NCBI GenBank assembly: GCA_045046905.1
Contig: JASFYU010000064.1
Span: 22,677-86,676, forward strand
Direction: 5' to 3'
Origin: JASFYU01 sp045046905
Lineage (GTDB): Bacteria; Bacteroidota; Bacteroidia; Flavobacteriales; Flavobacteriaceae
Length of the DNA: 64,000 bases
Shown: one piece after another, positions 9,155-17,610 of the stretch
Numbering within the stretch: position 1 is the first letter of the stretch
Layout of the letters: every line of letters begins with the position of its first letter
The notes under the pieces: model-generated
What the model saw: the letters and a program-made list of their open reading frames with translations, nothing else
Told to the model about the DNA's origin: nothing
Database searches by the model: none
Position numbers and translations under genes: made by a program

Positions 9155-9537
9155 ATGCAAAAAAAACAAAAAACCATGACTTTTACATACTATTTTTATG
9201 TTTTTTTAGTTAAAATAAAAGAAAAATGTTCATTGAGTTCGGCAGAAAATATAAAATACTAGAGAATTTGAAACTTATTTGCATGAAAGCGGACTACTAT
9301 AAGGCTTTACAAGAAACTATTTTTTATATTTCAATAGAAATTCGTCTAGCTTATTAAGCCCATAAATGAAAAATAAACTACCCTTGACCCAAGGGTATGA
9401 GGTATTAATGAAGAATTCAATGCAGAGCCTTATTGCGGTAGGCAGGCCGGGTAAACTCAATTTATGGCTTTCACCAAGTGATTAAAAAAAAATTGACCCC
9501 AAGAGTTATATTTTCCAAACATTTGAAATACCAACTA
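9155..9537. other. 383-base intergenic region with repeat copy C
   Basis: This is the divergent upstream region of the porP-like and phosphatase genes. A 43-codon open frame at 9226-9357 on the plus strand has no recognisable ribosome site or family and is probably chance. From about 9372 the repeat modules appear: GACCCAAGGGTATGAGGTATT, GCGGTAGGCAGG (9435-9446) and GGTAAACTC, matching the family seen at 2.0, 16.1 and 36.1 kb. Confidence 0.5.
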
Positions 9538-10092
9538 ATGAAATCAATAAAAATAGTACTCATCTTCTTTCTGATTTTCAACTCCTTTGGATGTAAGGAT
9601 GATAAAAACACTTCAGAAGAAACATATACCGAACCAACAATTTCAACTTTTTATTTTATACGCCATGCGGAAAAGGACAGGAATGATTATGAAAATGTGG
9701 ATCCTGAACTTAACCAAAAAGGGTTAGGAAGAGCTATGCACTGGGCCGAAATATTGAATGACGTTACTCTTGATGCCATTTATACCACCGACTATGAACG
9801 TACCACAATGACGGCAGCACCTGTTTCGGTCAAACAAGATATAACCTTACAATATTACGACCCTGAAATACTAGATATTGAGCAATTCAAAGTTGATAAC
9901 CTAAATAAGAACGTACTAGTCGTGGGTCATAGTAATACAACGCCCGAATTGGTTAATATGATTATTGGGGAAGACAAATATGATGATATGGACGACCATG
10001 ACAACGGCAGCCTGTTCATTGTACAAATAACTGATGGAAAGGCCAGTGATATGAGGTTATTCTTTAATTGTAACTGTTCTTCTGAACGCTAA
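9538..10092 (+). CDS. Histidine phosphatase family lipoprotein
   Basis: A 184-residue protein with a lipoprotein signal (lipobox SFGC, Cys19) and the histidine-phosphatase core. The phosphate-binding FIRHAEKD (RHAE at 42-45) carries the catalytic His. LDAIYTTDYERTTMTA supplies the family's conserved Arg, and VVGHSNTT carries the second His. SixA/phosphoglycerate-mutase-like enzymes remove phosphate from proteins or small molecules; the substrate here is unknown, and an exported location is predicted. ATG at 9538 places the signal peptide correctly; an upstream GTG at 9478 would bury it. The 3' end overlaps the convergent lipoprotein gene by 29 bases. Confidence 0.85.
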   Translation: MKSIKIVLIFFLIFNSFGCKDDKNTSEETYTEPTISTFYFIRHAEKDRNDYENVDPELNQKGLGRAMHWAEILNDVTLDAIYTTDYERTTMTAAPVSVKQDITLQYYDPEILDIEQFKVDNLNKNVLVVGHSNTTPELVNMIIGEDKYDDMDDHDNGSLFIVQITDGKASDMRLFFNCNCSSER

Positions 10093-10816
10093 TATTACGT
10101 AACTCTATTTCAGACAACAATCTTAGTTGTTTAGCTTCAAACAAACTATCTATTTTATAAATGGATAAGCCTGCATTTTTTGGTTGGTAATTACTGTAGT
10201 CCACAAACCGAATTCCGTTCACATATCTTTCGTTATATGCCTTACGAAAACGCATTCCGCCACCATCCTCATGAAACTCATAGGCAAGATATTCAGGTTT
10301 AAATGTTGTGGTATCGAACCAGTAGATATAGGTGTCTTCAAAATCTTCGCCCCCATCTTTTTCTTCAAAAGTTATTTTTATCTTGAAATATTCCTTCCCT
10401 TTGATTTTGACCTTTCCAATGTGTTCTTTGCTCACCGCAGGGTCATTCAAGCCATAAGGCAGATAGGCAAAATAATGTACTGAATTCACTGAGTTGGTAT
10501 ATTTCTGAGCCATCGAATCAGCCAAATAGATAGGCTTATTATTCAGAAAACGCTGAAAACCATTTGCTCGCAGCACATCTTTGACCATAGCGCTATCAAT
10601 TTTAAAAATACGCTTCATAACCCTTTGTCCATCGTTATTTTCTAGAACATATGTCTTATCTCTAAAATCAAAAGAAATAGTACTTGACCTATAGATAGTT
10701 CCGCCACAGACCTCTATACTTTTATCGATTATGTTTTGAGCAGTGAGAACCGGTCCTGCTTTTTCCTTACAAGAAAAAACAACCAATGCCAATAGTAATA
10801 TCTTTACCTTATTCAT
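10064..10816 (-). CDS. DUF6503-like lipoprotein
   Basis: A 250-residue lipoprotein with the lipobox VFSC (Cys16). The mature region opens with NIIDKSIEVCGG and continues with a beta-rich LolA-like pattern (ISFDFRDKTYVLE, YFKIKITFEEKDGG, YIYWFDTTTFKPEYLAYE). This arrangement resembles DUF6503 and other outer-membrane lipoproteins of Flavobacteriia with a LolA/LppX fold. The family name is from memory of the pattern and is less sure than the lipoprotein call. It overlaps the histidine phosphatase tail to tail and is divergent from smpB. Confidence 0.7.
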   Translation of the reverse strand: MNKVKILLLALVVFSCKEKAGPVLTAQNIIDKSIEVCGGTIYRSSTISFDFRDKTYVLENNDGQRVMKRIFKIDSAMVKDVLRANGFQRFLNNKPIYLADSMAQKYTNSVNSVHYFAYLPYGLNDPAVSKEHIGKVKIKGKEYFKIKITFEEKDGGEDFEDTYIYWFDTTTFKPEYLAYEFHEDGGGMRFRKAYNERYVNGIRFVDYSNYQPKNAGLSIYKIDSLFEAKQLRLLSEIELRNISVQKNSYN

Positions 10817-10912
10817 ATGTATACTTTATAAAATAGCTCGAAACTGGCTATCTTCTTGGTGAAGATTCTCAATAATAAATGTATTGAAAATTAAATGTAA
10901 CACTATTGTGCC

Positions 10913-10920
10913 TATTTTTG
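10913..10920 (+). promoter_or_regulatory. Candidate -7 promoter element of smpB
   Basis: TATTTTTG matches the Bacteroidota -7 consensus TAnnTTTG and ends 7 bases before the smpB ATG, so transcription could start at or next to the start codon. No convincing -33 TTG is placed at the usual spacing, so this is a motif match only. Confidence 0.4.
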
Positions 10921-10927
10921 TGATCTT

Positions 10928-11389
10928 ATGCAACAGAACATTAATATAAAAAATAAAAAGGCTCGTTTTCACTATGAGATTTTAGATAAATTCACGGCTG
11001 GTATAGTCTTATCAGGAACCGAAATAAAATCAATACGAGAGAGCAAGGCCTCAATTTCGGAAAGTTTCTGTGAGTTTAATGACCGGGGTGAACTCTTTAT
11101 CATAAATATGCAAATCGATGAGTATTCGCATGCTTCATATTTCAACCACAAACCAAAGGCAGAGCGTAAGCTTTTGCTAAATAAGCGTGAACTCAAAAAA
11201 ATGCAAAAGGAAGTTAATACCTCGGGCAACACCATTGTACCGCTGAAATTATTCCTTAATGACCGTGGTCTCGCCAAACTAATTATAGCCCTTGCCAAAG
11301 GAAAAAAACTATATGATAAGCGAGAGACCATGAAAGACCGTGATAATAAAAGAGATCTAGATCGGATTAAGAGAAGTTTTAATAACTAA
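10928..11389 (+). CDS. smpB: SsrA-binding protein SmpB
   Basis: A 153-residue RNA-binding protein that delivers tmRNA to stalled ribosomes. The family core is clear: KKARFHYEILDKFTAGIVLSGTEIKSIR at the N-terminus (given here as a region, about 8-35), then SFCEFNDRGELFIINM and the basic C-terminal tail KGKKLYDKRETMKDRDNKRDLDR that folds in the mRNA channel. Length is typical. It is a single gene, divergent from the DUF6503-like gene. The tmRNA gene is not in this window. Confidence 0.97.
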   Translation: MQQNINIKNKKARFHYEILDKFTAGIVLSGTEIKSIRESKASISESFCEFNDRGELFIINMQIDEYSHASYFNHKPKAERKLLLNKRELKKMQKEVNTSGNTIVPLKLFLNDRGLAKLIIALAKGKKLYDKRETMKDRDNKRDLDRIKRSFNN

Positions 11390-11408
11390 GTTTCTAGAAC
11401 CCGCTGAG

Positions 11409-12050
11409 CTAATTTTTGTTCTCAAGCAGGGGAACGAAACGAAAAGAACCAAATTCCTTTTTCTCGAATTCCTTTTCCGATATTCTGATAAAAAGCGTCA
11501 TTATCTGCTCTTGATTACCAACCGGAATTACTAACCTTCCTCCCACTTTTAATTGCGACATCAAAGCTTTAGGTACTTCAGGAGCACCTGCAGTAACAAT
11601 AATGGCATCAAAGGGCGCTTCTTGTGGCAGTCCCTTATATCCATCGCCAAAAATTACTTTCCTGGGCATATAACCCATTTTTTTTAAAAAAATATTGGTC
11701 TTTTTAAATAGTGCCAGTTGACGCTCGATCGTATACACCTTGGTAGAGAGTTGAAGCAGAACAGCAGTCTGATAACCACTACCTGTTCCTATTTCCAAGA
11801 CTTTATGTGTGGGCTTTAGCTCAAGTAGTTCAGTCTGAAACGCCACGGTATAGGGTTGTGAAATAGTCTGATCTGCAGCGATAGGAAATGCTTTGTCCTG
11901 ATAGGCATGGCCTTCGAAACTACTATCCATAAAAAAGTGCCGTGGTATTTTACGAATAGCGCCAAGCACCTTTATATCGGTTATGCCCTTTGAAATAAGA
12001 ACATCGGCCAATTTATTTCGCATGCCACTATGTTTGAGGGTATCTTTCAA
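11409..12050 (-). CDS. pcm: Protein-L-isoaspartate O-methyltransferase
   Basis: PIMT methylates L-isoaspartyl residues in aged proteins using S-adenosylmethionine, starting their repair. The SAM-binding motif VLEIGTGSGYQTAVL and the PIMT segment IPRHFFMDSSFEGHAYQDKAFPI with TISQPYTVA are present. The start is uncertain. A TTG at 12050 (LKDTLKHSGMRNKLADVL) gives 213 residues, the usual flavobacterial length. The first ATG at 12023 gives 204. A frame reaching 12143 adds a hydrophobic stretch that overlaps the divergent gene's 5' end and is unlikely. Confidence 0.9.
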   Translation of the reverse strand: MKDTLKHSGMRNKLADVLISKGITDIKVLGAIRKIPRHFFMDSSFEGHAYQDKAFPIAADQTISQPYTVAFQTELLELKPTHKVLEIGTGSGYQTAVLLQLSTKVYTIERQLALFKKTNIFLKKMGYMPRKVIFGDGYKGLPQEAPFDAIIVTAGAPEVPKALMSQLKVGGRLVIPVGNQEQIMTLFIRISEKEFEKKEFGSFRFVPLLENKN

Positions 12051-12169
12051 TAGTTTGGTTTTGAATTCCAAAGTTAGAACGTAAAAAATCAAATAACAAA
12101 CGGCAAATAACATTCTACATTTAAACTCGAAACTCCCAAACAATGTTTATTTTTGAAAAAAACAAACAT

Positions 12170-13129
12170 ATGCTCAAAGTTGGAGTCTTGGGGGCCGGCC
12201 ATTTAGGGAAAATACATTTACGCCTGCTCAATGAATCCCAAAAATATCATCTGATTGGTTTTTATGATCCCGACGCCATCAACGCTAAGAAAGTAGCCGC
12301 AGAATTTGGCTATACGTATTTTGAGAATATAAATACCTTAATCGATGCAGTCGATGTGATTAATATCGTAACCCCAACTCTTTCGCATTACGATTGCGCA
12401 AAAAAGGCCATGGAAAAAGGAAAACATGTTTTTCTTGAGAAACCCATAACCAACACCCTGGAGGAAGCTGAAGAATTGCTTTCACTAGAAAAAAAATATC
12501 AGATTAAAGGTCAGGTAGGTCATGTAGAACGTTTTAATCCGGCATTTTTGGCCGTCAAGAACAGTATTCATAACCCAATGTTCATTGAAAGCCATAGATT
12601 GGCCGAATTTAACCCACGAGGCACTGACGTACCCGTGGTATTGGATCTCATGATTCATGATATTGATGCTATTCTAAGCGTGGTAAATTCAGAAGTTAAA
12701 AAAATAAATGCCAGTGGCGTTTCGGTCATAAGCAAATCTCCTGATATTGCCAATGCTCGAATCGAGTTTGAAAATGGCTGCGTGGCCAACTTGACCGCGA
12801 GTCGAATCTCATTAAAAAATATGCGTAAATCACGCTTTTTTCAACGTGATGCATATATATCAGTAGATTTTCTCGAAAAAAAGGCTGAAGTAGTAAAAAT
12901 GAAGGATGCTCCTGAAACGGTAGGCGATTTTGATATGGTCTTGCAAAATGCAGAAGGAGAGAAAAAACAGATTTATTTCGAAAACCCCGAAATAGTTAAC
13001 AACAATGCCATTTTGGAGGAACTTGAAACCTTCGCCGATGCCATTAATAATGACAGCATACCGGTGGTTAGCTTAAGACAGGGTACAAATGCTCTTAGAG
13101 TAGCGTTGCAAATTATTGAATCTTTCTAA
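12170..13129 (+). CDS. Gfo/Idh/MocA family oxidoreductase
   Basis: A 319-residue NAD(P)-dependent dehydrogenase. The Rossmann motif GVLGAGHLGKIH lies at the N-terminus, and the family signature EKPITNTLEEAEELL with the catalytic Lys follows at about 92-106. VGHVERFNPA and a C-terminal alpha/beta domain complete the fold. The substrate is probably a sugar or sugar-nucleotide, but this cannot be read from sequence. I prefer the ATG before LKVGVL to one 27 bases upstream, because the longer form adds a non-family tail and covers a TATTTTTG promoter-like box. It lies 10 bases before the next gene, so the two are likely cotranscribed. Confidence 0.87.
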   Translation: MLKVGVLGAGHLGKIHLRLLNESQKYHLIGFYDPDAINAKKVAAEFGYTYFENINTLIDAVDVINIVTPTLSHYDCAKKAMEKGKHVFLEKPITNTLEEAEELLSLEKKYQIKGQVGHVERFNPAFLAVKNSIHNPMFIESHRLAEFNPRGTDVPVVLDLMIHDIDAILSVVNSEVKKINASGVSVISKSPDIANARIEFENGCVANLTASRISLKNMRKSRFFQRDAYISVDFLEKKAEVVKMKDAPETVGDFDMVLQNAEGEKKQIYFENPEIVNNNAILEELETFADAINNDSIPVVSLRQGTNALRVALQIIESF

Positions 13130-13139
13130 AGTCATTGAA

Positions 13140-14027
13140 ATGAAACACATAGCCGTCATAGGAGCGGGCACCATGGGAAACGGTATTGCCCAAGTTTTCG
13201 CTCAAAATGGATTTAAAGTTAGCCTCATTGATATTTCAAAAACTTTCTTGGATCAGGGAATCACCACTATTTCAAAAAACCTTGACCGCATGCTGGTCAA
13301 AGAAAAAATCAATGAAGATGAAAAGTTAGCAACCTTGAACAACATCCTCTCATTTACTGTTCTTTCGGAAGGCATTAGAGATTCTGACTTGGTAATTGAG
13401 GCGGCCACCGAAAATGTAGAGCTGAAATTAAACATTTTTAAAGAGTTAGATGAGATCTGCAAGCGCGACACCATTTTGGCCACCAACACCTCATCAATTT
13501 CAATAACCCGAATCGCGGCCACCACAAAAAGACCCGACAAAGTAATAGGAATGCACTTTATGAATCCTGTTCCTGTTATGCCCTTGGTAGAGATCATTCG
13601 AGGGTATAACACTTCGAATAAAACAACAAGGACGATTATTGAACTTAGCAAAAGCTTGGGGAAATCTCCGACTGAAGTCAATGACTACCCCGGGTTTGTG
13701 GCCAACCGTATATTAATGCCCATGATCAATGAATCTATTGAGACGCTATATACAGGTGTTGCTGGGGTACAAGAAATCGATACCGTTATGAAAATGGGCA
13801 TGGCACACCCTATGGGACCCCTACAATTGGCTGATTTTATTGGACTAGATGTATGCCTATCGATTCTAAACCTTATGTACGACGGCTTCAAAAACCTCAA
13901 ATATGCCCCTTGTCCCCTACTGGTCAATATGGTAATGGCCGGAAAATTAGGGTTAAAATCAGGCGAAGGGTTTTATGATTATTCCAATTCACGAAAGGCC
14001 GAAATTGTAGCTTCACAATTTAAATAA
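13140..14027 (+). CDS. 3-hydroxybutyryl-CoA dehydrogenase
   Basis: A 295-residue NAD-dependent L-3-hydroxyacyl-CoA dehydrogenase. The N-terminal Rossmann motif is VIGAGTMGNGIAQVFA. NTSSISI, the catalytic-His segment GMHFMNPVPVMPLVEII, and the C-terminal domain start PGFVANRILMPMINE follow in order. It acts in beta-oxidation, butanoate or phenylacetate metabolism; no other beta-oxidation gene is adjacent. The ATG at 13140 gives the standard N-terminus MKHIAVIGAG, while a TTG at 13116 would overlap the upstream stop. Its stop is 6 bases from the DUF1015 gene. Confidence 0.93.
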   Translation: MKHIAVIGAGTMGNGIAQVFAQNGFKVSLIDISKTFLDQGITTISKNLDRMLVKEKINEDEKLATLNNILSFTVLSEGIRDSDLVIEAATENVELKLNIFKELDEICKRDTILATNTSSISITRIAATTKRPDKVIGMHFMNPVPVMPLVEIIRGYNTSNKTTRTIIELSKSLGKSPTEVNDYPGFVANRILMPMINESIETLYTGVAGVQEIDTVMKMGMAHPMGPLQLADFIGLDVCLSILNLMYDGFKNLKYAPCPLLVNMVMAGKLGLKSGEGFYDYSNSRKAEIVASQFK

Positions 14028-14033
14028 TCCTAT

Positions 14034-15269
14034 ATGGCAACCATAATACCTTTTAAGGCCATTCGCCCAACACAAGATAAAGTCGCTTTTGTAGCCTCGC
14101 GTTCCTATGAAGAATATTCAAGAAAAGAATTGAATGCGATTCTAAACTACAATCCGTTTTCTTTTTTGCATATCATCGACCCCGGATTTAGATTTGATAA
14201 TAAAGTCTCAAAATCAGAACGTTTTAAATTGGTCCACAATCGGTATTTAGAGTTTTTGAAAGGTAATATTCTAATGAAAGATACCAAGGATAGTTTTTAT
14301 ATCTATGAAATAGAAAAAAATGACTTTAAGTGTTGTGGGCTTCTATGCAGTACAAGTGTTGAAGATTATCAAAATGATGTCATCAAAAAACATGAGGAAA
14401 CCATTCATCGGAGAGAGGAATTGTTCGCAAACTATCTGAAAACCGTAGAGTTCAACGCGGAGCCCGTCTTGATGACCTATGTCAATACCGACATAATTGA
14501 TAAAACCATTCAAAAGGCAACAAAGAACACGCCTGAATACAACTTTACGACAACGGATAAGGCCACACATCGCCTTTGGGCAATTTCTGACAAAAAAACA
14601 GTCATGACATTGCAAGGAGAATTCCAAAAAATTGATGCGCTATACATCGCAGATGGCCACCACAGAAGTGCTTCTTCTACTCTTTTATCACAACAATCGA
14701 AAGAGCAGAACCCAAGGCATACAGGTCGAGAGCATTATAATTTTTTTATGAGTTATTTGATTCCTGAATCAGAAATCAAAATTTACGAGTTCAACCGCAT
14801 GATACAGGACTTAAACGGACTGACAAAAGAAGAATTTTTAATCAAGCTGAAAACATATTACAAGATTGAGAATAGAGGGCGCACATTATATAAACCGACC
14901 AAAAAACATCACTTTAGTATGTATTTGGAAGGTGAATTTTACGCACTTTATCTTAAAAATAAAACCTACGAATTTACTGATGTCCTTAGTAAATTGGATA
15001 CCCAAATACTATTAAAAACGGTATTGGAACCCATTTTAGACATTCTTGACCTGCGCAACAATAAAAGAATACAGTACGGCTATGGTAAACAGAACATTCG
15101 CAAAATGAAAGATGAAATCGACAAAGGCAACTTTGTCGTGGGTTTCGGCCTTGTTCCCATTGCTGTTGATGAAATCAAGGCAATCGCCGATGCAGGATTG
15201 GTAATGCCGCCTAAAAGCACGTATATAGAACCCAAAATGCGAAGCGGATTAACTATTTATGAATTATAA
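14034..15269 (+). CDS. DUF1015 family protein
   Basis: A 411-residue protein matching DUF1015: it begins IIPFKAIRPTQDKVAFVASRSYEEYS and has YIADGHHRSASS in the middle. DUF1015 proteins are widespread and often lie near serine-biosynthesis genes; their biochemical role is not established. The conserved DGHHR motif suggests a phosphotransfer or nuclease-like site, but that is speculation. No signal peptide or membrane segment is seen. It follows the hydroxyacyl-CoA dehydrogenase by 6 bases and is probably cotranscribed. The Bacteroidota neighbours serC and serA are absent here. Confidence 0.9.
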   Translation: MATIIPFKAIRPTQDKVAFVASRSYEEYSRKELNAILNYNPFSFLHIIDPGFRFDNKVSKSERFKLVHNRYLEFLKGNILMKDTKDSFYIYEIEKNDFKCCGLLCSTSVEDYQNDVIKKHEETIHRREELFANYLKTVEFNAEPVLMTYVNTDIIDKTIQKATKNTPEYNFTTTDKATHRLWAISDKKTVMTLQGEFQKIDALYIADGHHRSASSTLLSQQSKEQNPRHTGREHYNFFMSYLIPESEIKIYEFNRMIQDLNGLTKEEFLIKLKTYYKIENRGRTLYKPTKKHHFSMYLEGEFYALYLKNKTYEFTDVLSKLDTQILLKTVLEPILDILDLRNNKRIQYGYGKQNIRKMKDEIDKGNFVVGFGLVPIAVDEIKAIADAGLVMPPKSTYIEPKMRSGLTIYEL

Positions 15270-15404
15270 GAACTAGCTTGGAGCATTAAAAGGAACTGAT
15301 CTCTTCTATTTTGGCGCAGACTTAAAGATAGTAGATTCACTTGATGGAAATAAAGAAAATCAAAACCTTAAATACTTCTAAGGCAATAAAATAAGTATCA
15401 TTTC

Positions 15405-16058
15405 ATGCCAATTAATCAAAATCTTCAAACTATAAAGAATACGTTACCAGAGGGTGTAACTCTTGTTGCCGTATCAAAAACCAAACCAACCGAGGACATA
15501 CTGGAGGCCTATACGACTGGACATCGAATTTTTGGTGAAAATAAAATTCAAGAAATGACACAAAAATGGGAGACCATGCCCAAAGACATAAAGTGGCACA
15601 TGATTGGTCATGTACAACGCAACAAGATAAAATACATGGCCGAATATGTATCTTTGATACATGGGGTAGACAGTCTTAAATTATTGAAGGAAATAGATAA
15701 ACAGGCCAAGAAACATCAGCGAACAATCGATTGTTTGTTACAGGTACATATCGCCGAGGAGGATACCAAATTCGGAATGAACGCCTTTGAACTAAATGAA
15801 CTTGTCTCCTCTGATGAATTGGCCCTTATGCAAAATATAAAAATTACAGGGCTAATGGGAATGGCGACTTTAACCGAAGACAAAGAACAGATCCGTAGAG
15901 AATTCGAACATTTAAAATCGCTATTTGATAAAACAAAGATCCACCTACCTATTATCACCGTACTCTCAATGGGCATGAGTGGCGATTATGAAATTGCTAT
16001 AGAACAAGGCAGTACCATGGTACGCATCGGAAGTAGTATCTTTGGCTCTAGAGATTAG
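15405..16058 (+). CDS. YggS family pyridoxal phosphate homeostasis protein
   Basis: A 217-residue PLP-binding protein of the PLPBP/YggS family, which controls vitamin B6 and amino-acid homeostasis without known catalysis. The PLP lysine is in VAVSKTKP (Lys25). GENKIQEM, WHMIGHVQRNKIKYM, GLMGMATL and the phosphate-binding end SMGMSGDYEIAIEQGSTMVRIG are all present. Length is typical. It stands 135 bases after DUF1015 and may have its own promoter. Confidence 0.95.
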   Translation: MPINQNLQTIKNTLPEGVTLVAVSKTKPTEDILEAYTTGHRIFGENKIQEMTQKWETMPKDIKWHMIGHVQRNKIKYMAEYVSLIHGVDSLKLLKEIDKQAKKHQRTIDCLLQVHIAEEDTKFGMNAFELNELVSSDELALMQNIKITGLMGMATLTEDKEQIRREFEHLKSLFDKTKIHLPIITVLSMGMSGDYEIAIEQGSTMVRIGSSIFGSRD

Positions 16059-16094
16059 AGACCCTGCCAAGGCTACGTTTTGCGAGTTTTTGCA

Positions 16095-16225
16095 GTAAAC
16101 TAGCTCAGGGCAAGCCTGCCTTTACCGTAGGCAGGCTTGCTAGGTATTAAAAGGAAACAAGTTTTAACATTTCAGTACAGTCTCGATAGCTATCGGGAGA
16201 GTATTAAACCCGCGAATAGGGAATA
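16095..16225. repeat. Dispersed GC-rich intergenic repeat, copy D
   Basis: Inverted arms GCAAGCCTGCC (16110-16120) and GGCAGGCTTGC (16130-16140) form a perfect 11-base stem, followed by AGGTATTAAAAGG. A second module holds the palindrome CGATAGCTATCG and GGGAGAGTATTAAACCC, closely similar to a block near 53.76-53.80 kb. It lies between yggS and the exonuclease gene. Confidence 0.7.
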
Positions 16226-16238
16226 AATCAATGAATGT

Positions 16239-17606
16239 ATGTACGTCATACTAGATATAGAGACTACAGGAGGAAAATATAATGAAGAAGGCATTACCGA
16301 AATAGCCATTCATAAGTTCGACGGGCATCAAATAGTTGATACCTTTATTAGCCTTGTCAATCCTGAAAAAAAAATACAGCCATTTGTAGTCAACCTTACC
16401 GGGATCAACGATAAAATGTTGCTGACTGCGCCCAAGTTTCATGAGGTCGCAAAACGTATCGTAGAAATAACCCAAGATTCTGTTCTGGTAGCCCATAACG
16501 CACAATTTGATTATAGAATTCTTCGAACCGAGTTCAGGCGGTTAGGTTATAATTTTGAACGAAAAACGATTTGTACGGTAGACCTTTCAAAAAACCTATT
16601 ACCCGATGCAGAATCGTATAGTTTAGGAAAACTGGTCCGCTCTTTAGGAATCCCCGTAAGTGATCGTCACAGAGCAAACGGTGATGCCCTTGCAACCTTG
16701 AAACTATTTAAACTGTTACTTTCTAAAGATACCGATAAGTCAATTTTAAAAAGTGTTTTACGAAAAGAAACCCATGGGGAGCTTTCTGAAAAACAATTGG
16801 ATATTGTCGAACAAATGCCCTCTGAAACAGGTGTTTATTATATGCACAATAAAAATGGTGATATTATATTTCTTGGGAAAAGCAGCAATATCAAAAAACG
16901 GATAAACCAACACTTCACCAAAAATGGGGATCGGGCCCGCCAACTACAGAAAGAAACCAAAAAGGTCACTTTCGAGAAAACCGGCAGCGAATTGGTAGCG
17001 CTTTTAAAAGAGTACGAGGAGCTAAAACGGAACAAACCTAAATTCAACGTTCTCCCAAAACAAAAACTGTTTTCCCATGCCCTATATAAGTCTTATGACC
17101 AGAACGGCTATATCAACCTAAGGGCAGATAGTATAAAAGGGGGTAGGAACCCTATGATTACGTTTAGCAGCATTCATAGTGCCAAAAATTTTCTTTATAA
17201 AATCAATGCTGAATTCACCTTATGTGACAAGCTGAACGGACTTTCGCAAGCGAAACATAATTGTGCTAATTTCGAGGATTCAAAATGTAATGGTGCCTGC
17301 GTTAACAAGGAGGAACCATCCGAATATAATGGCCGTGTCCAAGCTGCGTTGAATGCATATAGCCTAAGGGGAAAGAACATAGTTATTATCGATAAAGGTC
17401 GTGAAATTGGCGAACATAGTGCTATATTGATTAAAAATGGCGTTTTTGAAGGATTGGGTTTTTACAACCTAAACTATCAAATCAATACTATTCATATCTT
17501 AGAATCGATAATTACACCCATGCAAGGTAATGCCAATACCACCCATCTTATTGAAACCTATTTGAGAAAAAAGAAAGGTGTCAAAATTTTGGAACTGAAC
17601 ATATAA
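16239..17606 (+). CDS. DnaQ-like 3'-5' exonuclease fused to a GIY-YIG nuclease domain
   Basis: A 455-residue two-domain protein. Residues 1-165 are a DEDDh exonuclease like the DNA polymerase III epsilon subunit: DIETTG (6-11), VAHNAQFDYR, and HRANGDALAT with His and Asp at about 144-149. From about 190 comes a UvrC/Cho-like GIY-YIG domain, with GVYYMHNKNGDIIFLGKSSNIKKRI as a region at 198-222; the usual YIG is replaced by FLG. A C-terminal region has four Cys (NCANF..CNGAC), similar to the UvrC Cys-rich part. Such fusions are known in Bacteroidota and Actinobacteria and suggest a repair role. Confidence 0.9.
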   Translation: MYVILDIETTGGKYNEEGITEIAIHKFDGHQIVDTFISLVNPEKKIQPFVVNLTGINDKMLLTAPKFHEVAKRIVEITQDSVLVAHNAQFDYRILRTEFRRLGYNFERKTICTVDLSKNLLPDAESYSLGKLVRSLGIPVSDRHRANGDALATLKLFKLLLSKDTDKSILKSVLRKETHGELSEKQLDIVEQMPSETGVYYMHNKNGDIIFLGKSSNIKKRINQHFTKNGDRARQLQKETKKVTFEKTGSELVALLKEYEELKRNKPKFNVLPKQKLFSHALYKSYDQNGYINLRADSIKGGRNPMITFSSIHSAKNFLYKINAEFTLCDKLNGLSQAKHNCANFEDSKCNGACVNKEEPSEYNGRVQAALNAYSLRGKNIVIIDKGREIGEHSAILIKNGVFEGLGFYNLNYQINTIHILESIITPMQGNANTTHLIETYLRKKKGVKILELNI

Positions 17607-17610
17607 TACA

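Noticed and set aside
9226..9357. A 43-codon open frame in the gap before the histidine phosphatase
   Set aside because: It has no recognisable family and lies in AT-rich upstream DNA; chance is likely.
12143..12169. Upstream start for the Gfo/Idh/MocA gene
   Set aside because: The nine extra residues do not fit the family start and cover a TATTTTTG promoter-like box.
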